Positions 48,897-62,248 of a stretch of DNA of 64,000 bases are shown in pieces (the first letter of the stretch is position 1; the number at the start of each line of letters is the position of its first letter). The stretch is taken from positions 1-64,000 of the forward strand of contig NW_002476316.1 in NCBI RefSeq assembly GCF_000189635.1, in the 5' to 3' direction. The position numbers and the translations under genes were made by a program. The notes under the pieces are model-generated. The model made no database searches, had not been told where the DNA came from, and saw only the letters and a list, made by a program, of their open reading frames with translations. The DNA is from Tetrahymena thermophila SB210. Taxonomy: Eukaryota > Ciliophora > Oligohymenophorea > Hymenostomatida > Tetrahymenidae.

Positions 48897-51800
48897 ATCT
48901 CCCTAAAATATACTATTAACCTTAAATAATAAATAATTGATTTGCTTGTCCTATAACTAATTTTGTATTGCTTTTTTTGTGTTGACAATATTCGAAAATT
49001 GACTTTTCTACTTAACGACTTGTGTTTATCAACTTATTTTGTTTGATTATTTAATTTAATTTTTTTTAGTAACTTGATTTAATTACCAAAATATATGTGG
49101 ATTAATGAATTTTGGTGAAAATCCTTATTTAAAATAAAAGAAAAAACATTTAAAAATCAACACGACTAATTTATATTTACATAATAAAATGATAGTAAAG
49201 TAGGGGGAAATGATATTTTCAAAATTTGTAAATTAGATTGATTTTAAATTAAAAATATTGGTCGTTTATAAATAAATATATTTACATGGTTGTTATTCAA
49301 TTCTAATAGATATTAACTGAAAATTAAATAAATGTAAAATCAAACTAATAGGTATAAGGTAAACAACATATTTACTATTTAACATTAATTTAGCTTTAAT
49401 TATTTTATTCATTATTTCATTTATATATATCAGCTATTTTCCCGAGATTAACAATTTTTAAAATAAATAAACAAATTTTTTTTTCATTCAATTCATTTAA
49501 TATATTATATTATTTATATTAAAAAATTGTAAGATAATGAAAAATATTTTAAATAACATTTTTGTTAAATTCTGATTAATTCATAATTTATTTTATTTTT
49601 GAAAAAAATGTTGAATTAAGTTTTTATATGCTTTATATTCTAACATTTTTAAATTTACTATTAAATTATTAAAAGCTAAAATAATTGCTTAACATCTAAT
49701 TTTAAAAAATCAAATTTATCATAAAAAACTCAAAGAATTTATTTTTTTAATTGCAATTACTTTTAAGAAAAAAAACATTTTTTTTAATGTTGAATTTTTA
49801 ATTAAATTTTTACAATATTAAATATATCTAATTTGTCAATGTTACAAAGTATGAATAAAAGAAATAGAATAGGAAAATGAAATCATTCTAAAAATTAAAT
49901 ATGAGAAACCTAAAATATTACCATAAAATTAATTAACACACTGATTTTAACCATTGCATTAATATCAAATCATTTGCTTAAAAAATGTAAACTAAACAAT
50001 AATTTCAAAATAAAATAAGTAATAATTCTTTTATTAATACTACTTACGAAATTATATAAGCAAATCATATCCTTTAATAATATAAAAATAATAGCTTTAA
50101 ATTTTATTTTTATTAGTTTTCTATATGATTTTTATTATTAAAATATTTTAGGAAATATTCAAATTACATTTAAGATTCAAAATTTAAAAACTAAAAACTA
50201 AAAATCAAAAATCAAAAATGTAAATATCCTATTAATTTTACCATATTTATTTCTTTGTTATGAAATATAACTCATTCTTTTATTCATCAAATTTGTCTAA
50301 AAAATAAAAATAAAATTAAAGATAGTAGATAAATGGTGTTGTTTTAAAAATTTAGTGCATTGAAATCACTATTTATATGTCAAAATAGTGGAAGAAACAA
50401 AAATATCAATTAACAAAAGTAATGATATCCTTTTCTAATATCTTTTATAATTTTTTTGGATGTCCAATGACGAATTAATTAAAATATATAAATATTTTGG
50501 TAAAAAAATATTGACCTCTGATTTTGTTAAACCTGTTTGTTAATTTAAATTGAATTGATTAATATTTAAAATTTTTATAGACTACTAATATAATTTACCA
50601 CAGCTAATGATTTCCAAACAAAATTATATTTTTTTGTCTCTTTTTTTATAAAAGTATCTTGCATTTTATTCACTCATTATCTAAAAAAAATATAAGCTGT
50701 TATCTTCTTTTTTAAAATTAATAACTATTCTCAAGATAAAAAATATTTTCTTTGCTAAAACAAAAATTTAAATTGCAATATGAATTTCAAACCTATTTAA
50801 AAATAAGTGATTATTTAATTTAACTAAAATTTTTTCTATTTCATCTAAGAGTATCTCGTAAAAATTATAATAATCAAAACATTATTTTTTTATAAATCCT
50901 ATTTTTATTTTAATAATGTCAATTTTTGCTATTTACTTACAAAAATTTCAATACAAATTATGAGCATATGATCGTTCTAGATTTAAATTTTTTTTCTCAG
51001 ATATATTGCTAATTGAATGCTTATTTATTATCAATATATTTAACCATTTTTGTCTTAATTACAAATTTATACTTTATAAAAAGAAATAACATCGTTTGAA
51101 CCTAAATATAAATTTCAAATGGTATGATATTTTTTTCTCCCAAGAATGAATTGTTTGCTTTTTGAGATATATCCTAAATTTCTTTCAAGCTATTTAAATG
51201 GTTTCTTTTGTGCTTCTAATAAAAGAATATTTTTTAATTTGTAGGAATTGTAAGCGTAATTATGAAATTTATAATTTGTTTTTTATTCAATACTCTCTAA
51301 CTTTATATGAAGAAGCAAATAGTTTTTTATTTTTGATAATAGGTAATGCTATAATATGTCAGAAAAAATAATGATGCAAATAAAAATAGTCTGGAAAAAT
51401 TATTCTTATCCTATAAAATAACATAAAATATAATTTTAATTTTCATAAGTATTCAACTTTTATGGTTTTAGTTTTTTCTGTTTGAATATGACGAAATCAG
51501 TTTTAGTTGACGTAATTGTTTGGGTTTGAAATATCTTTTTGAGCTGGTGGGGGATATATAAAGGCATTTGCCTTAGACCTAAAACACTTGTTTAATTACT
51601 CTTTTTCACGAAATAAAAATTAAATATTAGAGTATGGCTTTCCTTTGCTAATAAATTTCTTTTATCAAAACATCAATGTAAATTAAAGTAAAAGAATTAT
51701 TAGTATTTAATATCTTTTAAAATTAATCACTTCATACTGTAACTCTAGGAAGGGAAAGATTTAATTAAATATAAAGGGTAATAGGCAAATTAAGATCAAG

Positions 51801-52041
51801 ATTTAGTAACTAATTGTATCTATATAACAAACATACTCAAGTGTATAATTGAACTAGTTTAGCCAAAATCAGAAGTAAATTACAAGGTAAATTTAATATC
51901 TTTTATAATGCCATATAATTAATAACTTTAAATACTTCTCCATTTTCACCAATTATTTCGATATAAATAATAATAAATTTCATAAAATTAAAAGACTATC
52001 TAAAATATAGAAAAATTAATAGCAAATCATATTCTAATAAA
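48897..52041. other. Large AT-rich intergenic region between divergent genes
   Basis: 3.1 kb between the start of the coiled-coil gene (-) and the first GNAT-like gene (+). No coding frame supported. A small hairpin AAGGCA-TT-TGCCTT at 51561-51574 follows a TATATA string, about 470 bp before ATG 52042; whether this is promoter sequence is unknown. Otherwise A/T runs and short simple repeats such as AAAAACT/AAAAATC near 50190-50220. Confidence 0.55.
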
Positions 52042-52689
52042 ATGGCTAAGAGACAAAGAAGAGAAGACTACACCATCGAAGTTATGAGAAGGGAGCACTG
52101 CCCTGAGGTAGCTAAGCTCATCTACAAAGAATTCACCAAGCACAACCCTGTTTGGAAAAAATTCTAATCCACCCCTGAATAGGTCATCCCTATTATCTTA
52201 GAAAGAATCGAATGCACTGCCGATTCTGAAACTTCTTCAGTTTTATTCTGCGACAACAAGCTTGTTGCTGTATAAATCATTATTGACTATGTTGATTTCC
52301 TTAACCCTAAGACTAAGGGAAAAGATCTCCCTGAAATGTTCTAAGTTATTGGAAAGGCTCACGCTTAATTGTTCGACGGTCTCCTTAACTACAAGGTTGA
52401 AAGAAATAAAGTTTGCATTTTCTCCTACCAATGTGTTGATGAAGAATACAATGGTTGTGGTTTCTATGGAGCTCTTAACATGCAAGCTGCCAGAATTATT
52501 GGTCTTGGTTATGAAATCTCATTTGCAATCACCACTAACCCCCTTATCGTTGGTAAGGTATAAGAAAACTAAGGTTCAAGCCAACTCAGAAGCATCTAAT
52601 TCACTGAAAAAGACCACCCTCTCTATGGAACTGAAATGCAATTGATCCAAATCGCTGGTCCTGAAGTTGAAGTCCAACCCAAGCTTTGA
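52042..52689 (+). CDS. GNAT-like acetyltransferase family protein, 215 aa (copy 1)
   Basis: Single exon; several TAA/TAG codons interrupt it only under the standard code. The N-terminal YTIEVMRREHCPEVAKLIY and the following FTKHNP match the first strand and helix of GCN5-related N-acetyltransferases. The segment VLFCDNKLVAVQIIIDYVDF fits strands 2-4. The acetyl-CoA loop position reads VDEEYNGCGFYGAL, and a TITTNP-like strand (AITTNPLIVGK) follows. The canonical Q/R-x-x-G-x-G/A loop is altered here (N-G-C-G-F-Y). The protein aligns along its length with the product of 54817-55566, so the two are tandem paralogues. Codons are richer in C-ending and AAG forms than neighbouring genes, suggesting high expression (inferred). 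The substrate is unknown; an arylalkylamine/polyamine-type GNAT is possible. Confidence 0.8.
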
Positions 52690-54816
52690 AAAAATTTTAA
52701 TGGATTGATTGATCCACTCAAACTGATAACAAATAAAAACGTTGCCTAATTTAAAAACAACACTATCACAAATTTAATATTACTCCATAAATTTATAATA
52801 AATAATAAAATATATGTTACTTACTTGATGTTTGTTCTTCATTCTTTTATTGCAATTCATTATTTCATATCAAATTCACCTCAATGCATGTCCATTTTAT
52901 AAATAAAATCCAAATTACCCTAATTTTAAAGAAAAAAAATTTGAGATTCTACTTAAAAAATTTCTACCAAAAATAATTAAAAAGGTAAATTTAATAAGAA
53001 ATTAATATATTTAAATTATTTTTAGATCTAATAAATGCCAAAATATTTATTTTAAAATAAATTTTGCTAATAATTTAGATAAACTCATCAAATTTCATAA
53101 TCTGAAATACATATTAAAATAAAATATTTTGCGCTTACAAAAATTAAGCTTTTATTTATTTTAATTTTTAGTAAAAAATTTTAAAAACTTATTTTGAGTT
53201 GTTCCAAGTAGAAATTAAAAATGTTAAAGAAATAAATATTTAAAAATATAGATGTCTATAATATTTACTGATTTAACCAGCCATTATTACGAATATTACT
53301 ACTAAAAAATACTTTAAACAATTTTCATACTATATTTGTAAACAGTAAAACTAATGTTGAACATAAAGCTTTTTACCTTTTTAAAAATATAAACATTTTT
53401 ATTTAAGTCTTATAAATAGGTTTTTTTAAATTTTAAATAGCAGAATAGCTGAAATAGATAAACAAATCTTTTAATAATTTATCATGAATTTCTTAAATTT
53501 ATATCACAAATTAATTTATGCAAATTTATAATTTTGTTTATTTTTTTAAGAAAATCTTTTTTAAAATAAATAAATAAAAAATGTTTTTATTAAAAATCTT
53601 AAATAATTATTTATTTTTTTTTAAATTTCTTAAATAAAAATACAAAAATTTTTAATGAGATGTTCTTATTTAAGATTATTAAACTGCATTAATCTATTTA
53701 TACCTTTCTACTTACTATTTCTTAAAGAATAAAATTTATTAATGCTCTTAAATTAGAGTATTTTTAAAATATAACTTGTCAGTAATAATTTTTAAATTAT
53801 TTATGATAATTTATCTTTTAAAATAACTAAGAATTCGTTTTATTTAATAGCAATTAATTTAAGAGATCATATTTCAGAATGAATTTAGTTTCTTATCAAG
53901 TTGGCTTATTTTTTTTGATAAGATTAGTTTTTTATCAATTATTTATTATGACGATTAGCATTTGATATTAATTTTATTTTTAATGTCTTAATTAGAACTT
54001 TTTTAATTTCTTTTATTTGTAAACTAAGCTGAATTCTTTTATTATTTTACTTATTATTTGTAAAAATCAAATCTTACAAAAATTGGAAATTTTATAATTA
54101 TCTTAAGCAATTTAAAAAATATTATTCTCAATCTTCTTTTAAAAATATTTCTTTAATTCTATTTGATTTTTTATTTTAAATTCAAAGTACATAGCAGATT
54201 TTTGGTCAAAAACACATTTATTTTTATTACTTTTTTATTAACAATTTTGGCAAATGAAAAAAATTAATTTCATAGAATAGAAATTATATTATATACTCTT
54301 CAAAAATCAAATAAAACGAATAGAATACTCAAAAAGTATTCAAATAAGAAATTTAGAATATTCGAATCTACGTGCATTGCTTTATTATTTTAAAGATACA
54401 AAAGAATTTTATTATCAAAAATCTTGTTTACACAAAAAAGAAATAAATTTCTTTCTCAATTCAAAATGAATACAAAATGATTTGATTAATTTTATAGGGA
54501 GATTGATAACATCTATATTTTATATATTAACTTTTTATTCGGTGGGTATAGTAACTTTGAGATTAATCTAAAATAGTTGAATCTACCCAATTTTTAAATA
54601 TTCTTTCTTATATTTATCTTAGATTTGTAAATTACATATATCAGTGACGTGATATTAATCAGAAATGATAAGTTTTTCTAAGCTATAAAACACAAATCCC
54701 GCATTGCAAAATTATAAATATTAATATTATAAAAAAATAGATTTGGATATATTATCATACCCTTCAATAAAATAAATATAGCAAAATAACACACAGTTAA
54801 TATATATACTTAAGAA
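52690..54816. other. Intergenic between the two GNAT-like paralogues
   Basis: 2.1 kb of AT-rich DNA with no supported ORF on either strand. No third, decayed copy of the GNAT-like gene was seen. Confidence 0.6.
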
Positions 54817-55566
54817 ATGGAATAAAACGCTACCATTGAGCAATAAACTCAAACAAAATAGGAAGAAAAGACCTAAACTCAACCAGCTCCTGCCGAAAAG
54901 CCTGCTAGACGTACTGACTACACCTTAGATATTATGAGAGAAGAACACTTAGAAGATTGTGTTAAGCTCATTTATGATAGCTTTACCAAAACTAATCCTC
55001 TCTGGATGAGATTTTAAACTACATACGAGGAAATTGCTCCTTTCCTTAGATGGAGATTATAACCTGCTTTGGCTACTTAAACTGGTTCTATTCTTATCTG
55101 CGATAACAAGATTGTTGCTTGTTAAATCGGTGTAGATTATGTAGACTACTGGAATTAAAGAAGAGAAGGTTTCCCCCTTCCATAAATGTTTAAGGTAATT
55201 ACTAAATACCACGATGAATGCATGGGAAAAGATTTAGACCCTGAATTACCTCGTAACACATGCGTTATGAACCATTATACAGCTGTTGATCCTGCTTATT
55301 AAAGTTAAGGTTTCTATCCTGCTCTCAATAAAAATGGTTTCAGAGTTACTAAGCTTGGCTACACTAACTCTTTCACAATCACAACTAATCCAATTACTTA
55401 AGGAAAATCATAAACTTATAAAGGAGTAAACAATATTAGAACTGTCAAAGTAGAAGATCCTGAAAGTCCTCTTTGCGGTATATAATTTGATTTAATTGAA
55501 ATTCCTCTCGTATACGGTGATACTTCTAGTTCCTTTCGCTAACAAGAAAAAAAGACTGAGAGTTGA
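54817..55566 (+). CDS. GNAT-like acetyltransferase family protein, 249 aa (copy 2)
   Basis: Single exon, ATG to TGA. The first ~33 residues are a Gln/Thr/Pro-rich extension absent from copy 1. The rest is collinear with it: YTLDIMREEHLEDCVKLIY, FTKTNPLWMRF, ILICDNKIVACQIGVDYVDY, the acetyl-CoA-loop equivalent VDPAYQSQGFYPAL, and FTITTNPITQGK. As in copy 1, a Tyr occupies the position where GNATs normally have Gly or Ala (Q-S-Q-G-F-Y). The family transfers acetyl from acetyl-CoA to amines; the true substrate cannot be read from the sequence. Codon choice is again biased to preferred codons (GAA, AAG, CTC, TAC, ATC). The pair probably arose by tandem duplication and then diverged substantially. 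Confidence 0.8.
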
Positions 55567-57661
55567 GCCTAAACTATGAAAAAATATATTAAAAAAACAA
55601 ATTTATAAATATGTAAAAATATTAATAAAATTATAAAATAAATTTATCAAAGTTTAATATATGGTTTATATTTTATCTATTGTATGATATTTTATCATCA
55701 TCAATAAGAAAAATAAACATATTTTATTTTTTTTATCAAAAAGCAAAAGAAAATTAACAGTGTGTTAGAATTCAACGTTAATAATGAAATAAAAAAATTT
55801 TTAATATAAATCTGATGAATTATAAAAACAAAATATTTCATTTTAAAAATATAAAATTAAGATATTAAAAAAATACATTTAATTGTTTGTTTTTGAATAT
55901 TTATTCAAAAAAAATGAAAAATCATTCATTTTAGTTAAATCTAAAAATTAAAATGTAAAAAAACAAACATTAAATAGTAATATGAATTTATAAATAAAAT
56001 TATTAGTTTATATTAGTTATTAAAAAAATAATTTAAAGTTAAATTTCAAGTAATATTTATGTATGTATGGTATAATTTATAAAATTATTGATTAGTTTGT
56101 TAGATTTAAATTTAATTTTCAATAAAATTTAACTTTAAATTCATTTTTAGTTAACAATAATAAAATGGCTGAAATAAATCAATAATTTTAAAAAATTAAA
56201 TTAATTAGAAAATGAATAAATAAGTCTTATTCATTAAATTTAGCTACATTTTTAATTTTATTATTTAATTGCTAGACAATTATTAAAAATAAATCTATTT
56301 GGAATGTTATAAATCAATTCGTATTTCATTTTAAGTTTATTTTTTTTCTGAAAGAATTTCTTCACAATTAATTATAAATATTTATTGTTTTTCAAATTAT
56401 TAAATTTGATAATATTTTTCATATTACAAAGATATCTTTCGAACCATTTAATATAAATCAAATTATTAAATCTTTGGACAATATTTGAGATAAAGATATT
56501 GCTTTTTAAAAATTTTTATCACCCAAAAAGCAAAAGATAAGCCATAATTAAAAATCAGTCCAAGAATTTTCATTTATAATTTTTATAAAATGTTATATAT
56601 ATTTTAGTAAAATTTAATAATAAATTTTTTAAAGCAAGAAAAATAATGATTGTAATTCATAAAATAAACTTGCACTTAAAATAAAATATTTAAAGGTTTT
56701 ATTTTCAATTTTTGGAGAAATTATTAAAATTGAGTCTAATCAAATTTTTATCTTTAAATTAATTAATTAGACTATTTTGCAAAAATTTTTACATATTTAC
56801 AATATCTAATCTGAAAAAGTCAAAAATTTGCAAAAAGGTACTTCTGAGAAAAAATGGAGTGTAAGATAAACCAATAAAAGAATATCATAAAATTCATGTA
56901 AATTCAAAGAGAGAATAGAGATCACTTGTATTATGGACAGAGAATATTTTAGATTTATAAAAGAATTTAGGAAGAAAAAAATATGTCACAAATCAAGTTT
57001 TTCATATGTTTAAATAATGGGTAAAGGAAAGAAAGATGTCTTTTTAGATACGAATGAACTTTTTTTTTTAATTTGTTTATAAATCTTTCTATTTATTTGC
57101 AAATTTTAATAATTAATTAAAAAAACATGAAAACCTTTGCGTCTTACTTAATAAGAAAATGATAATCGTATAAATTAGTGCATAAATTATCTCTTTATCA
57201 TTTAATTAAGAGTCAGTCTTAAAAAATAATTCAATCTACTCCATTTAATTAAAAAACTATTACCATATTACATGGAAACTATCTTATGTATTTTCTTTAT
57301 AAAGCCAACTAAAAAACTGAAATAAAATATGTATTGAGTTTTAATGACAAATAAACAAAGAAAAATGAACAAATGAATATTTTCTACTTATTTTTTATTA
57401 TAAAGTGCTTTAATGTACCAAAAAAATTGATTAGAAGAAAGTATCTATATATATTCATTTAAAATAATTGAATTTTTAATTGAAAATATCAAAAAATTAA
57501 TAATTTCAAGTCAAACAATAATACATTACCTTTATATTTATTAACAGAATAACTAAAGGGACTTATTATTATTATTGCTAAATAGCCTACAATTTTTTTT
57601 AATTCTACTATAATATAAACACCAACACTCTTGGGTTTACTTCATAACATTTAAAGTAAAT
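55567..57661. other. Intergenic, AT-rich
   Basis: 2.1 kb between + strand genes, with no supported ORF, RNA or repeat. A short AATAAAATGG near 56160 gives only a brief frame. Confidence 0.6.
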
Positions 57662-60600
57662 ATGGGTTAGAAATCTAGTTCAAAAATTAATGGTTAAAAG
57701 TATTAAAACGACTAAAAAGCCCAACTTAAAAATACAATCAAAAATAAGTTGAAATAATATAATAATTAAATAAAGTAGAAGATTGAGAACAACTATTCTA
57801 TCTCTAACTTCAACTCCAATACCTACATTGCTTATAATATAAAAAAAAAATCAGATCCAAAGAATTAGGTAAACAAAATCTCTATTTTTCTGTTTTTATT
57901 ATCGAAATATTTTATTCATCTTTGAAATATTAATTTAATAATCAATCAACTTACCTATAAAAAATTGGAATTGGTTTATTGCAAAAAATTTAACACTTTA
58001 TTTTATTGGAAGTTTTAATTTTTATAAATATATTTTATTTCATTAGTTCACTTGGTTTGAGTATGCAGAAGATGAATGCGAATTGATTTATAATTAGAAG
58101 CCTTATCAATGGATTGAGTAGACTCTGCGTTTACTTAAATACATGAAAAATGACTCCAAAGTGTTTGAGTTTTAAAAAACATAAATTATATCTCTGATAT
58201 ACACAATAGGTAAATAAATATTTATAAAATTTTAAAAAAGTATAAAAAAATGGACATTTTTTAAAATTACGTTTTATATTAATAAAAGTATTACATATTT
58301 ATTACATTAATTAGTTTAGATGTTAATTTCTCTTATAAGTATTTTAATTAATCAAATTTTTTTATGCAAGTGATCAAATAAATAATTCTAAGTAATATTT
58401 TACCAATCATTTTATATATATTAAACAGAAACAATGACAGAGCTTGATTATTTACTTGATGTTCCTATGGAATAATATGAAGATTTTTTCGCAGAGGAAG
58501 AGTTAGAAGAAATAGTTGAAGGGTAGATTGATGAATATAATAGAACTTTAAAACAACAAAATCCTTTATTCCTTAGCAATATATCTAATAATTAAGAATC
58601 TCCAATTTAAAATGAGAATTAAAGATCTTACTCTTAAAATATATTACTTAATTAAGGTGAGTTAATGCCTAAAGTCAACATTATTGAATATAATGATTAA
58701 CGATTATCATGCTAAAAATAACATAATTAATTGCAATCGAATGATAAATCTTAAAGTGTGGGAAAAGAAAAAAATATTTCAATATTTAACACAGATGACT
58801 TAATGAATGAAAATAACACTATTATCTAGTAAGAAAATAATAATAATAAGGCATTTTAAAAGGACGATAAAAATATTGGTACTCTAATAGAAAGAATACC
58901 TATCTTCGAAGAAGAACTACAAGAAAATATAAATGGCACTAAGATAGATACAAATTTGATGAGAAGTGAGATATTTACAATCATGGCTGACTAGCATGCA
59001 AATGTTTTATAATATAATGATAACTTAGAATAAAGACAGCAATTAAGAGAAAGAAATTAAAACATTATTAGCTAAATGAACAATAATACTTTGTTGCTTA
59101 ATAACGCAGCAGCAGTAGCTTATCAGGAAAATCTAAATTAAATTGGAAACAACTAAAGTAATAACAATAATTATATTTAGTAAAGAGACAGCTAACACTA
59201 AATTAATATTCAACAAAACGAGATATATATTGATGCACTTAAAATGGTTAATTTTTACAAAAGAATATCAAATTTTTTAGAAAAATCTCTGGATGAGAAG
59301 CTAAATGGACTTAGAGCTATAAAAAAATTATATAAAAAGTACTTCATGGAAAAATACTCTAGTTTACTAATAAAACTTTAGAATTAAGGAAAGATGGAAG
59401 TGTAAGAAGATTTGATAGACGAAATGCTCAAAGACATTTTATAGTTTATACACTTTTTTCTATATTGTGTTATCTTTTTTTATGATCTAGATAACATTCT
59501 ACCTTAGAAGAAATATTCTTAACTTGTTAACAAAGAAAACTTATGGAATTTTCTTGTCAATATCTTTTTTGCTGATGATGAAATATATAATGTTTGCTTT
59601 GAGCTCACATAAGCATCACTAATTGAAAAAGAGAAAAATCTATAATCAAAAATGATAAATTTAGATAAAGTCCTCCCTCACCACTTAGAAATTCATCCTA
59701 AATTTTGCTTAAACAATAAAACTATAGAATGGGCAAAATAATAAGTGCAAAATCAACAGTAAAAGAATTAAAATTAACCTCAAGGTTAGTTAAGCCCACA
59801 ATAAAATTAAGCTTCAGCTAATGGCTAAACCATTAATCATATCCATAAAAATAATAATTAAACAAATTAATTAAATAAACAAAGTGAATCTCCTAATAGC
59901 ATACGTCTGTCTGCAAAAAACTAGCCAAGTAACTATACTAACAACATCAGATTAAGCTAATAGCATATTGCTTAAAATCAACCAAAAAAGTAACTTGAAA
60001 TGTTGGAAGAAGAAAGTGAGATATTTCTAATGAATTAAAACTCAAAGAGTTCTTCATGCATAAGTTAACCCAAATACGACAACAACGAAAAATCTTAAGT
60101 TTCAAAGCATGCTCAAAATAAAGAAAACTAAAATAGCATGTGTAAGAATAAAAGTAGTGATAAATAAAGTGTCTCACCAAAAACCAATTAAGAAAGCACA
60201 ACTTAAGCATCGAGTAATTAAAATTCAAATAGCTATCAAACAACTGAATAAGTTTTAGGAAGAGAGAAGAGAATTCTTTCTTAGTCTAAGTGCAAATATA
60301 ATCAAAGAGATTCAGACCCATATAGAGTTAGCATGTAAGATTAGGACGGAAAAGATGAAATTCTAGAAGAAACATGCATTCCTAAGATATCTCAACTAGA
60401 AGAAAGGGATTCTTCTTCATTTATATATAATAACAAGCAATAAACAAAATCCCATGTTATGAATGTTTCATCACCTAAATCTCAGAATTGTTGTTATTCA
60501 CCTAATGGTTAAAATAAAAATTAAATTTCTAACAAAAACTCAAGTAAATCTAACTCTTCTAAAAATTCAAAATAAAGCTCATCAAGCTAAGATATTCGCT

Positions 60601-61280
60601 TAACACAATATAACAGCAATAATGCTTTTAGACATTAGACAAACTACTTGAAAATACAACGCAAAAATAGTTTAGATTAAAATTGCCCATACTATAAAGC
60701 AATCAAAAAGCTTCAAAATTTAACTTTCTATAATAGCCCCGTTCATAAAATGAAATTATTAGTCTAGTGCTTTGAGCTGATACCTTAATGTGTTTCTGAG
60801 TTTTACGAAAAAAATATAGACTATCTGGAGTAGAATTTGATAGCAAGTGATGACTTAATAAATATCCTTGTCTTCATAGTTCTTAAAAGCAAATGCACTT
60901 AAATAAATTCTCACTTAAAGTTAATTTCATCTTTTCTATCAAAGAGCACTTAATAAAGTAAAATTGGGTACTACTGCACAACCTTGTAAATAGTTTGTGG
61001 CTATTTAGAATCTGATAAAATATATGAAAATGTAGAGTCTCTCAGAACTAAATCCGAGTTCTTCAATAAGACAATCCTCTAAATGAATAACTCATACTTA
61101 AGAAAATCTAATTTTAATCAAAGCATAGATATAGCTTCTTAAAGTAGAATTGTATCAATAGAAAAGTTAGAATTTTAGAATGGAATAGATAATTAACAAA
61201 ACGGGATTCAAATCACAGCCTAACCCTAAATATCTGAAGAGATTACAACAAATGTATTTGAAAATGTTGTGATTGTATGA
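57662..61280 (+). CDS. VPS9-domain protein (putative Rab5-family GEF), 1073 aa
   Basis: Three exons, 57662-57868, 58047-58209 and 58429-61280; phases agree. The N terminus MGQKSSSK is a strong N-myristoylation type start, suggesting membrane attachment. A helical region at ~350-510 (SNFLEKSLDEKLNGLRAIKK..., then FIHFFLYCVIFFYDLDNILP and IEKEKNLQSKMINLDK) resembles the helical bundle in front of VPS9 domains. A long Asn/Gln/Ser-rich linker follows. The VPS9 domain lies at ~875-1010: SPVHKMKLLVQCFELIP, then ASDDLINILVFIVLKSK with the paired Asp, and IGYYCTTLQIVCGYLES matching the GYYLTS catalytic-Tyr segment. VPS9 domains catalyse GDP release from Rab5/Rab21-type GTPases on early endosomes. The helical region far from the VPS9 domain is unusual spacing. 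Confidence 0.88.
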
Positions 61281-62248
61281 ATTGAAAATACTTATTTTTA
61301 ATCATTTAATAAATTCACAGAAAATACTAACCAAAATTTATTTTTAATCTTATTGTTAATATTTTTTAAAAAAGAAATAATTTTAATAGATTTTAATAAA
61401 AATTAAATAAATATAAAAACTCTTAAAGAAAATCTAATAGATAAGCGATATTTATATATAAACAAATACACTAATATAATATTAAACTTTAACTTAATTT
61501 AAATATAGAAAAATACATGTAAAACCAATTTATAACTCTAAATTATTTATAAAGTAAACCATATTTATCATCAATTATTATTATTTGAATATTCACATAG
61601 AAATGTTGAATTTAACAATATTAATTTATTAAAACTTATATTATTTTTTTTCAAAATCTTATTTGATGTTTAATTACTTCAATAAAATGATAAATTTACA
61701 AAGCTATTTTAATTATTTTTTATAATCTTTCATGAATTCATAATACTATTTTGCTAATTAATTTATAAAAACTTTTCCTCATTTTATAATAAAAAACAAT
61801 ACAAATTTAATAAAAATATTTTATAGTTTTATTATTTTTCATGAAAAAAACAAAAAAATTTAATTGTTTGAATAATAAAAATATTTTTTTCAGCTTATAA
61901 TTTAATCATATTATTAAATGAGATTAAAAAATGATTTAATAAAAAAGAAATTAAAATGATTATTAGTGTTCTAAAATTTTAAATATGGATATGAAGTTAA
62001 TTCATATACAATAATTAACATATAAAGATTATAAGGTTACTTAATCTATTAGATTTGGAAGTTATTTTAGTTGATAATAAGTAGTATTTATTGCTTTAAA
62101 ATAATTTATTTTAGAGTTATTTTACTAATATATTTATTTATTTATAATTCATTTTAGAATAGTTTGCTTTGTTTTTTAATTATTGCAAACAAATTATTTG
62201 TTTAGGTATTACATTTATTATTGATTTTCACTCATTTTTTATTTTTTC
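61281..62248. other. Intergenic between convergent genes
   Basis: Between the VPS9 gene (+) and the E2F gene (-), tail to tail. Very AT-rich; nothing recognised. Confidence 0.6.

Noticed and set aside
52243..52645. Overlapping alternative-frame ORFs inside the first GNAT-like gene
   Set aside because: These are shadows. The frame from 52042 has GNAT-like sequence throughout and aligns with the paralogue at 54817.
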